A DNA stretch of 64,000 bases from Helichrysum umbraculigerum (taxonomy: Eukaryota; Streptophyta; Magnoliopsida; Asterales; Asteraceae), in assembly GCA_949592205.1 (NCBI GenBank), contig CATIUR010000003.1:80752501-80816500 (forward strand), in the 5' to 3' direction. A program made the position numbers and the translations under genes. Below the pieces are notes generated by a model that saw nothing but the letters and a program-made list of their open reading frames with translations, ran no database searches and was not told the origin of the DNA. Shown piece after piece: positions 19,354 to 27,839 of the stretch. Positions within the stretch are counted from its first letter, which is position 1. Every line of letters starts with the position of its first letter.

Positions 19354-20925
19354 CTAATGGTTATTGAATGGAAAGCCGGATTCTGAGAAAACTAGAGTAA
19401 GCTGACGAAGTATCTCCTTGCATCCTGAGTAGAATATGAACTTTCTTCTGGAGTTACTTTTCAGTTGTTGAATCTCCCGTAGATGGATCGTAACAAAAGT
19501 AGCGATATCAAGTGGTGATTCATATGTGGCCCTAAAAGGTCGTTCGCGCCTTGATTCCTCCGAAACAAGATCACTAAGTTCTTCAATCAGTAACTCAACT
19601 TGTTTTTCAATAGTGGAGTTGATAACCATAGATCCGCTTTCTTTGGAACTAAGGTGATCTTCTCTATTTAGCCAGTCAAGCAATGATGTGAGGTCATTCA
19701 TCGTCAAGATGTTGGCACGACTGCTTGGATGTCCAGTAGTTTCTGTCATATGCGCTCTAATGGATCCCAACATCTCCCATTGTGTTGAGGTGAATGGGAT
19801 GTTAGATCTTTTAAAGGCATTGTAGATCCTATAGTAAGTCCGTTTCTGTTGTTGACAGAATTGCAGTTCAACAGGGGAAGGAGCAAGCAAGTTGACTGCG
19901 TTGCTAATTCCTTCTACCGCTTTGTAAAATCTTTGGATGAATTCTTCGAGCCCTTTGTGATCCATGATGGTTTGTGGTTGGTATCTTGTGCGTTTGGAAT
20001 ATTCTTCCAGTGTTTCTCTTCTCAAGGGATGGTTGTGGTTACTTCCCTCCATTTCTTCCGTGGTAAATGGATTAGTTGGCGGTGTGCTTTTTTTGTTTTC
20101 TTCTTTAATCTTTATCTTCCCAATTTCTTTCATCGTTGGTTTGTTTGCTGATGGAGAGGCATTTTTCATCTCTTGTCCTATTCGTCGGAGGTCAATCGGA
20201 AAATATGGCGTGATTGCCATTTCCTTACTAGATTTACTTTCACTTGTTGACTCTGCAGTTTCTTTGTCCTCTATGGTCTTGTCCGTGAAGATCATGTACA
20301 TATCGGCTTGGTTTTCAGCGTTAGGATTGTCGATATGGAAAGTGATGGTTTCTCCCTGAGACTGCAAGCTGATGGTCTGTGCGAAGACGTTGATGATTGC
20401 CTTGGCCGTATTCATGAAAGGTCTTTCTAGTATGATTGGGATGTGTACGTCTTCCTGCATATCCATTACTACAAAATCTGCTGGGTAAAGAAATTTGTTA
20501 ATCCTAACTAAAACATTTTCAGCAATTCCGCTAGGGTATTTGACTGATTGGTCAGCAAGCTGTATGGTCATTTTGGTAGGTCGAAGATTTTCTAACTCAA
20601 GCCTTTTGTAAAGCGAGTATGGCATGAGATTAATACTAGCTCCTAAATCGGCGAGAGAACAGATAATGCCTGAATTGTAGATGGAAATAGGGAGAGTAAA
20701 ACGTCCGGTGTCTCCGAGTTTTTCAGGAATGATATTTTTCAAGATAGCTGAACATTCCTCGTTCAGCGGGACATTGGGTACTTCGGGTACCTTATCATTG
20801 GTTGTAAGAAGTTTTCTGAAGTACTTTTTGGAATGAACTTCAAGGACGGTGTCTAGAAATTTCCTATCAAGCTGAAAAGACTTAAGCTTGTCTATTTTCC
20901 TATTTTGAAATTTAATAAATATCAT
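19354..20925 (-). pseudogene. RLG-3 protease fused to uncharacterised acidic domain (N-terminally truncated)
   Basis: 523 codons. Residues about 10-40 are the end of gag (KLKSFQLDRKFLDTV), also present at the end of RLG-2 gag. The aspartic protease follows, with SLADLGASIN at 90-99 and IPIILERPFMNTAKAI near 168. A Ser/Glu/Lys-rich linker (about 205-300) comes next, then a helical domain homologous to RLG-2 9798-11429. Protease and the new domain are in one frame here, showing the original polyprotein order. RLG-2 has IILGRPF where this copy has IILERPF, a Gly-to-Glu change in the protease. No RT motif. Confidence 0.8.
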
Positions 20926-20930
20926 TTGGG

Positions 20931-21177
20931 GATATACTGGGTGTTGTTTCCTCTGTTGTACGTAAGTACAGACCTAGTCTCCGTTAGTATATCTAATTAA
21001 AAAGAGCAAAAGAGTTTAAATGAACTCATGAAAATGTAGTCAAATTAAGTCGCTTTGTTGTACGTTGGTACAGACATGTCACCAATGGTTTGACTATAAA
21101 AAAATATTGCTAAACCAAAGTCAAGTTATGTCGCTTTGTTGTGTTGAGACACAGACCTGTCACCAATGTCTTGACTT
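20931..21177 (+). repeat. Three tandem stem-loop units with co-varying arms
   Basis: Units at 20931-20993, 21037-21096 and 21118-21177, each about 60 nt. Outer 8-bp arms: GATATACT/AGTATATC, TAGTCAAA/TTTGACTA and AAGTCAAG/CTTGACTT. Inner 5-bp stems with 4-nt loops: TGTAC/GTACA (first two units) and TGTGT/ACACA (third). Units 2 and 3 share TTA-GTCGCTTTGT before and GTCACCAATG after the inner stem. The arms change in sequence while staying complementary. Confidence 0.85.
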
Positions 21178-21578
21178 GAAAAATGATTATTATAATTAGA
21201 TATCATTATTATGTAATGTTTGCACGTTATGAATATGAAAGTATATAGCTATTGGGAATTTGAGAGGATATTTACATGAATAATAATAAGTTAAGCTCAA
21301 TTATTTGAATATAAGTTGTTTAAGTGGATAACAATATCAGTAATCATTGTGAACTATTTGATGTTTTAAGAATAATAAATTCATGTGTAGATTATTTTTG
21401 CAACCTCATAGTTTCTTAATAATTGTTTCTAGGAATAGCAGAATTGTAAACATAAAAACTTGAATTGAAAAATAGAGTAATGTTAATTCCTTTGTTAGTT
21501 ATGTAAGTTAATGGTGATGATTGTTTTCTTGAAAGTTTGATTTTTGAATCGATAGTCTACTTGAGGACAAGTAGGATT
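21178..21578 (+). other. RLG-4 3' untranslated tail, remainder
   Basis: AT-rich with no ORF. It ends in GAGGACAAGTAGG just before the polypurine tract, a setting common in plant gypsy elements. Confidence 0.6.
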
Positions 21579-21593
21579 TAAGTGGGGGATATT
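21579..21593 (+). other. Polypurine tract of RLG-4
   Basis: TAAGTGGGGGATATT immediately precedes the LTR start TGATTAACGCC. Confidence 0.82.
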
Positions 21594-21896
21594 TGATTAA
21601 CGCCTAAAAGTACTATATTTTAGTAATATTTTATCAATATTATTGAATGTTTTTATTACATTTAGTCAAGACTAGACACTGATTTTGTTCATATTTGTAA
21701 TTTGATGTGAAAACCAAGCTTTGCGGAAAAAGGAGCGGAAAATAGTAAATAATCGAGCTAAATGATGCAAGTTTGACGAATCAAGTGGAACTTAAAGGAA
21801 ATGGGCTCACAAAGAAGATTAAAGATCAATAAAAAATGAATTGGTGGCCCAAAGTCGAAGATCCAGCCCGTTAGGTTTGAAGGTTCTGGAATGACA

Positions 21897-22019
21897 TTTA
21901 GCCGGCGGCTAAATGACTTAACCGGCGGTTAAATGATATTTAAGGAAGGCGGTGAGCAACGCGGTTTGTTAACGGCAAAAGATCAAGCTGACCGGCGGCT
22001 AAAGAATTTAGCCGGCGGT
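21897..22019. repeat. TTTAGCCGGCGGCTAAA-type palindrome cluster
   Basis: Near-palindromes at 21897-21915 (ATTTAGCC-G-GCGGCTAAAT type) and 21918-21932 (TTAACCGGCGGTTAA). A larger inverted pair spans 21991-22019 (ACCGGCGGCTAAA ... TTTAGCCGGCGGT). All lie just upstream of the TATA box. Confidence 0.85.
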
Positions 22020-22040
22020 CAAAAGGCCAAATTTACATGT

Positions 22041-22048
22041 ATAAATAG
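22041..22048 (+). promoter_or_regulatory. Putative TATA box of RLG-4 LTR
   Basis: TATAAATA followed by GAGG, about 20 bp downstream of the palindrome cluster. Confidence 0.65.
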
Positions 22049-23167
22049 AGGTCTAGGTAAGATGTTTTTATATAGAATTTTACATACGATTTACATATAC
22101 AAATTAGGTTAGGTTTTGTTATTTTTGAGTTTTGAAGAATGTTTGGGAAGCATAAGAAGTGATGGTTGAATTCATTTCAACCTATCTTTGCGTGGTTCGT
22201 CATTTGGTTTGTATCGTTTATTTAATATCATTGAAGAATTTGGTATTTAATATTATGATTTATTCATATTTGATGAATTGATACATTTAGTAGTTGTAAT
22301 AATGAACTTTGGATAATGATTATTGAATGATTTCATTTGCACGTTTATTAAGTTGTTTAATTGAAAACGATTATACTACTCGTGGATCATTGTTTATTGG
22401 TAAGTAGTAGTTATTGTTGCTCAACGTGGTTAATAAGATTGATGAGATTGAGTTCCTTTAATGTTATTAATTATTGATGGTCATAACTTTAGGGTTTTGG
22501 TCGTTGCTAAATAGATTGAGTTTGATAGGTTGAGTACACAATAATTATCTACTTTAAAACGAACAAGACAATAAGTAATTATTGGGTATTGTTGAGTCAT
22601 ACCACTAGAGTTAATTATAATGAGTTGTGAATGCTTAATGCTCAATTTAGGGAAAGGCACACAATTGACTGATCATCTTGTGACATCGGACCGATGTTTT
22701 ATGTTGGACCCTAAAATGTAGGAATTAGTTGGACCCGAACCATTGGCTAGTTCACATCCAATTTAATATCATTGAAGAATTTGATATTAAATTGATATAA
22801 AAGAAATCACAATTAGATAGTTAATGTGCAAATGAATCAGAATATATGAATCTGAGGGGAGTTATTACATACTATTTGTTCCTTCCTATTGTATATTATT
22901 ATTTCTTTTAATTTAAGTTTTATTTAGTTTATTTATTTTAATTGGTTATTTTACAAATCTTATGTTCGAACGGAACTAAAACGTTACCCCCTTTTCCTGT
23001 AATTTAAAAGATTATTTATTCTTTTTATTCCATTTTCCCTGTGTTCGACCTGGACTTACCATAGCTATGCTATTCCGATCGGGTATTCTTGCCTGGTTGT
23101 GTGATAGTATTGATTGGTATATCATGTACTTTATAAATAATAAAATTAGACGCTTTCACACGCATCA

Positions 23168-23573
23168 AGGTACATTGCCATCGCAAGGTAAATTACCACT
23201 CATCGTGAGACTGTGATGGACTATTTACAGTTCTTAATTGGACGATTTAAAACGAGTTAAGCGGTGAGATCCTTAAGCTCGTGGCAAAAGATGGGATGAA
23301 ACATGTTTACAAATTCACTTATGCTTGCTTCATAAGTAGTATTTGTAAGTCCCATAATTTATAGGAATTGAACTAGTAATGCAATTATTGATCGTCACTT
23401 ACCTTTTGAGTAACATCATTACTAGCAGATCAACTGATGTAATGGTGCTATGTCAATAGGATCCTAGCCTTATAAGAAATTAATAGTTTACTTGGTTAAA
23501 CGTGGGTAAATTAATTATTCTACAAGTGTTAATTATCGAAAATACTGATTTTTGAACTTTATCTATTTTGTAG
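23168..23573 (+). other. Leader-like sequence upstream of RLC-C gag
   Basis: About 400 bp with no ORF. It ends with a pyrimidine-rich ...ATTTTGTAG directly before the gag ATG, which could be a splice acceptor or chance. Confidence 0.45.
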
Positions 23574-24212
23574 ATGACAACTAATCCTTCCCAAAACCAA
23601 AACACTTCGTCTTTCGGGCAACAATTTGAGAGAGAGAAACTTACTGGTACTAATTTCAATGACTGGTATCGTTCATTAAGGATTCTCCTCCGATCTGAAA
23701 AGATAGCTGATGTTCTTGAACAGTTGCTTATGAACGCCCCTACTGAAAATGCTAGTAATACACAAAAGGCAGAGTATTCTGCTGCTTATGATCATTACAA
23801 TGATGTTGCTTTCTTGATGCTCGTAAGCATGTCGCCCGAGCTGAAAGAGCAATTTGAGTTCCATGGCCCATTTGATATGATAAATGAGTTAAGGTCATTG
23901 TACGAAAAGCAAGTTGGAGTGGAGTTATTTGACATTGTTCAAAAACTACATTCCTGTAAGCATGAATCAGAAAAACCAGTCAGTCCACATGTTCTTAAAA
24001 TGAAGAGCTATTTGGAGCACTTGGCAAGGCTCAACTATGCTTATCATCAGCCTGTTGCAATTGGACTAATCCTCTGTTCTCTTTCCAAGGAGTTTGAGGT
24101 ATTTGTGCAACATGCATAGTATGAATAACATCGTAGTTGAACTTCATTCTATTCTCATTAAGTATGAGAAAAACCTTCCCAAGAAAGCTGAAACAACCGC
24201 TGTGATGATGAT
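23574..24212 (+). pseudogene. RLC-C: Ty1/copia gag fragment
   Basis: The open frame 23574-24119 (181 aa) starts MTTNPSQNQN and has the copia gag pattern (LTGTNFNDWYRSLRILLRSE, then a helical region ending LSKEFEVFVQ). After TAG at 24117-24119, copia gag-like sequence continues in a second frame (MNNIVVELHSILIKYEKNLP) to about 24212, where an LTR fragment (TGATATCGCG) begins. Zinc knuckle and pol are absent. It differs from the RLC-A gag and belongs to another copia lineage. Confidence 0.78.
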
Positions 24213-24767
24213 TGATATCGCGTAAAAAGTCACGTTTTTACTACCGATATCTCTCTTATTCTGGAATGATACTTGGCATTTGAACTCAAATACTGCACAA
24301 ATCAATGATATTATGCCAAGATGGTCAAAACAAGGATGTACGAGAAAAATAAGCAAAACGGACGTAAAACGAAGATTTCACACACGTTTGAAGATTCAAG
24401 GCATCAAAACAAGATTTAGAGACAAAAATGCCCATCACCAAGATCCATCTTATCCAAGATGTTCGTTTTCAAAATACGATTCTAACAGAAGAAGAAGAAT
24501 CAACAAAAACGGATGAAGAATGAAGATTCTACAAACGTCTGAAGATTCAAATGATTCATACGGCACATCTAAAGATCAGAGACACATCTCGGGGATTTCT
24601 TTATATCAAAATCTTCGTTTTTGAAAAAAAAATCCAACGCAAAAAGAATTAACGAAAACGGACGCATAACGAAGAAAACACGCACAAATCAAGAAACGAA
24701 GTAAAAGACGGCGAACCGGGGCGGTAGGCTGCCAGCCACCGCCGGCCACCTGCCAGCTGCCGCCGGT
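24213..24767 (+). repeat. Truncated LTR of RLG-3 family, opposite orientation
   Basis: Begins TGATATCGCGTAAAAAGTCA, the same start as the RLG-3 LTR (17360 read leftward). It continues through homologous sequence (ACGGACGCATAACGAAGAAA) to a CCGCCGGCC-rich inverted repeat. It stops where the RLC-B LTR begins, so only the first ~555 bp remain. Confidence 0.82.
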
Positions 24768-25379
24768 TGGTCCCAATTTAGCTTAGACAGTAACAAGCTT
24801 TGAATTATTATTGAGAAGATGCGGAATCATACTCAATAATATTAAGAAGATTAAGAATATAATGAATAACATGTAAAACACGAATATAATCAAACGCTTC
24901 AATCTTATTAAGAATATAAGACGAATACACTTTCGTATTAGGGTTTTACAAACTTGAAGCTGCTATTTTTTTCGTTAACCTAAACTAGGTCTAAGGATCT
25001 CTATTTATAGATTATAGAGTCCTATACAATCGCCTATTATTATGGAAGTAATCTTATTCCATATAAAACTCTAACTGCCTAACCGACTCATCACAAAATC
25101 ATAAACAGTTGAAACTACAAACTAACGCTAACAGTTGAAACTGTTTAACAATCAGTTGTAATTGTTTCATTCATGATATTTAACTAAGTACAAAATACAC
25201 AAACTGTTGTAACTACTACTAGCAGTTGTAACAACATAATTAGTGTTAATCTTCACTTCTGTTTTCTTCAGTCAATTGAAACTTCATGAAGACAGTTGTA
25301 ACACTTTGTACTAGCAGTTTTAATCACTTGTACTTTCTCAGCAGTGGCGACTTCAAAAGATATCAGTTTTGACTTAACA
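24768..25379 (-). repeat. RLC-B 3' LTR (about 612 bp)
   Basis: Related to the RLC-A LTR (shared ATTATTGAGAAG-TGCGGAATCA and TATAAATAGA regions in reverse complement). TATTTATA at 25012-25019 is the TATA box on the element strand. Many CAGTTGWAAC motifs lie at 25090-25370, upstream of it. The outer end against the 24213 LTR fragment is slightly eroded. Confidence 0.82.
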
Positions 25380-25394
25380 ATCTCCCCCTAAACT
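25380..25394 (-). other. Polypurine tract of RLC-B
   Basis: The element strand reads GTTTAGGGGGAGAT, essentially identical to that of RLC-A at 38245-38259. Confidence 0.85.
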
Positions 25395-25467
25395 TAATAT
25401 GTCTTTCACAGCATTAAGTTTTTTCTGATTCTCCAATATGAGCACTAGGAAATGCTTTCAAAACCAA

Positions 25468-27060
25468 TTACTTTTCTGTTGCCTTCCTCCTATGAATCTC
25501 CTCCTTCTTGTGGATCTGATTTAGTATCATGTATACCAGATTTTGAGCAACATCACTATTCAAGTCTGCATATAATCTGGCATTTCTCAAACTCCTTGGC
25601 AAACTCAAATTCATGTCATACTCTCTATCTGTCAACATCCACAAATGAGCCATAGTATCCAAAATTATCTGATGTACTCCTGGTCTTGCATGATATACCC
25701 ACTGTTTGACTTGTCCAAATGTTTGAAAGTCAAATGGATATGCCTCAGGCTCAAACATCCTTTTCTGAGCTTTGCTTTCTCTGCCTTTTTCTTTTATCCT
25801 CTTTTCCCTTTCTTCTTCTTCTTTCTTTTCTTTTTCTTCTTTCTCTTTTCTGAGCTTTGCTTTCTCTGCCTTTTTCTTTGCATTTTTCTTTGCCTTTTCT
25901 GCCTTTTCTTTTCTTTCTTTAGCTTCAGGATTCAAAAATGTATCATTATCCCAAATCCTTTGCATCTGTTCAAGAATCATATAATTCAGTCTAGATTGAG
26001 GAATATGTCCACCTCTCAATCTAACAACCAGCTCTCTTTTCTGTTGAGCTCTTGTAAGTGGCTTTGTAGCTCTTTTCTTTCTTGCATCTTCAGCTCTTTT
26101 TCTAGCCACTTCTTTTACCAAAAATTCAAGATCCTTTTCTTTTTCCTTCTCCAACTTTTTTGCATCCCAATCAGCAAGTTGCTCCTTTGTCATTATAACA
26201 AATACACCTTTCTCAATCTCAACTTTAACCAAACTTTCTTCAAATGCCTCAGCATCCAACTATGCTTGCAGCTTCTTTGCAATTTCATCATCATGTTCAG
26301 TAGCAGCAGTTGAAACTGATTTAAACTTCTTGTTAGGTTCTTCAACTAATTTACCTTTTCCTTTATCCTTAGGATCAATTTTAGGTAAATCAGTTCTTGC
26401 AGTTGTAGCAGCAGTGGTTGGTTCTTTGATCTTGAATCCAGATAGTAAAGGTTGTGCATTCTTTTTCTTTGGAGTATCAACCTTCTTACCTGTACCAGTT
26501 ACTTTTACAGTAGCAGCTGGTATGGTTTTCTATCTACCATAAACCTTTTCAGTTGTCTTCTCACTAGACTCTTTTGTTACTTTTTCAAACTCAGGATGAT
26601 TGACTTCCTCACCATTATCATTCAACTTTAACTCTTCTGTTTTCTCATTCAAATCAACCTCCACAGTCTTTTCAGTTTCATTTACTTTCTCAGTCTTCTC
26701 AATCTATACAGATTCATTCACTTCAGGTTCTGGTGGTGTAGGAGGTGTATGCACAAACTCATCATCATTAACCTGTGGATTTTCCATTTCCATCTCCACA
26801 TCAACCTCCGATTCAGAATCTGCACCAGCTTTAAATCTAACTTTATCATTATCTCCCACATCATCACCAATATTGAAAGCATTTGTCCAAACTGTCTCCC
26901 CCTTTTTGAAAGCATTTTCTTTAAACTTTGAAGCAGTGTCAGGATCAGCACTATCATGAACTACAAACTTCCTACCTTTCTTCAAACATTTAATCACAAC
27001 TTTCTCCAAATTTTGAACTCTACTCTGCAACTCAGTAATGATCACACCCTGCTCTCTGGT
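25468..27060 (-). pseudogene. RLC-B accessory ORF, C-terminal two thirds
   Basis: Homologous to residues about 270-1090 of the RLC-A accessory ORF. Open frames at 26704-27045 (LQSRVQNLEKVVIKCLKKGR coiled coil) and 25468-26259 (Lys/Glu/Arg-rich coiled coil, then a globular C-terminus with FQTFGQVKQWVYHARPGVHQ and VYMILNQIHKKEEI) share one frame. In-frame stops separate them near 26704, 26533 and 26261. At 27060 it is cut by RLC-A and resumes at 38951. Function unknown. The plus-strand ORF at 25645-26313 is an antisense shadow of the Lys/Glu repeats. Confidence 0.8.
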
Positions 27061-27079
27061 TGTTGGGTCAAAACTGTTT

Positions 27080-27425
27080 CAGGTATGAGTTGAAGTTCTG
27101 ATGAGAAGACAGAGTATAAGTGATTAAAACTGTTTGTTTTGAAGGTTAAAACTGTCTTTATGAAGTTACAACTGATAGAAGAAAACTGATGAGAAGACAA
27201 GTGTTACAACTGATTGAAGATAGATTACAACTGATAGTTATGTGTCTGTAAGTAGTTAAAACTGCTTATATATTAGTAACTGTTAGTTATATATGAAACA
27301 GTTAACACTGATTATATATTTGTACTTAGTCGTATATTACAATTGAAGCAGTTACCACTGAATGTGTAACAGTTACAACTGTTTACATCAGAATGATAGT
27401 TAAAACTGTTTATGATTTTGTGATA
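27080..27425. promoter_or_regulatory. AACTG/CAGTT motif array (MYB-core-like) in RLC-A U3
   Basis: Repeated GTTAAAACTG, GTTACAACTG, CAGTTAACACTG and CAGTTACCACTG variants. CAGTTR fits the plant MYB core consensus CNGTTR (known consensus). That these sites bind a MYB protein is inference. The array precedes the TATA box, as expected of an enhancer. Confidence 0.5.
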
Positions 27426-27492
27426 AGTATGAGTCGGTTATGGAAGTTATTTTATTCCATATTTGTAGGAGATTGTATAGGACTCTATATGT

Positions 27493-27500
27493 TATAAATA
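27493..27500 (+). promoter_or_regulatory. Putative TATA box of RLC-A LTR
   Basis: TATAAATA followed by GAGATCC; the same sequence is at 38692-38699 in the 3' LTR. Confidence 0.65.
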
Positions 27501-27754
27501 GAGATCCTTTAGACCTAGATAGGTTAATGATTTTTTGCGCAGCTTCAAGGTTTTCTGTAACCCTAATACATCAAGTGTATTCGTCTTATATCATTAATAA
27601 GATTGAAGCTATCGGTATATTATTGTGTTCATTAAATTAATTAATATTCATTGATCTTCTTAATATTATTGAGTGTGATTCCGCAACTTCTCAATAATAT
27701 ATTCAAAGCTTATTACATAAGATTGTTTATTAAGTTAAACAGGGACAAACAAAG

Positions 27755-27766
27755 TGGTATCAGAGC
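27755..27766 (+). other. RLC-A primer-binding site, initiator-Met type
   Basis: TGGTATCAGAGC, 3 nt after the 5' LTR end. Confidence 0.93.
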
Positions 27767-27839
27767 TTGTGAAGCTTTGAAGACAGGAAGATCTGGGATT
27801 ATTAGTATTAGTATTTGAGTTTAGTTCAGATATTAAGTT

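Larger units (their letters stand above)
16143..20930 (-). mobile_element. RLG-3: truncated relative of RLG-2
   Basis: Minus-strand element with a 3' LTR fragment at left (cut by RLG-2), a long 3' untranslated region, a protease and acidic-ORF polyprotein, and an abrupt end near 20930 where plus-strand RLG-4 tail sequence begins. Gag, primer-binding site and 5' LTR are missing. No RT or integrase lies between protease and 3' LTR, so the gag-PR-X architecture is shared with RLG-2 and is not an artefact of one copy. Confidence 0.82.
20931..23167 (+). mobile_element. RLG-4: 3' tail and 3' LTR of a plus-strand Ty3/gypsy-like element
   Basis: A 660-bp 3' untranslated tail with three stem-loop repeats, a polypurine tract and a complete LTR. 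No coding part is present. The left end joins the RLG-3 ORF abruptly, so this is a deletion or recombination product, or a nested copy whose partner was lost. The Athila/Tat-like class is inferred from LTR style, not from protein. Confidence 0.72.
21594..23167 (+). repeat. RLG-4 3' LTR (complete, 1574 bp)
   Basis: Starts TGATTAACGCC and ends CACACGCATCA. TATA box at 22041-22048, with a palindrome cluster upstream (21897-22019). The part downstream of the TATA box is AT-rich, with no ORF supported. Confidence 0.8.
27061..27751 (+). repeat. RLC-A 5' LTR
   Basis: TGTTGGGTCA to GGGACAAACA, 691 bp. TATA box at 27493-27500. The 370 bp before the TATA box carry more than a dozen AACTG/CAGTT motifs. 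Confidence 0.95.

Noticed and set aside
20931..21177. Hammerhead ribozyme or retrozyme
   Set aside because: The conserved CUGAUGA and GAAA core motifs are absent from the stem-loop units.
25645..26313. 222-codon plus-strand Phe/Ser/Leu-rich ORF that looks like a membrane protein
   Set aside because: Antisense of the Lys/Glu-rich coiled coil of the RLC-B accessory ORF; the hydrophobic run is a composition shadow.
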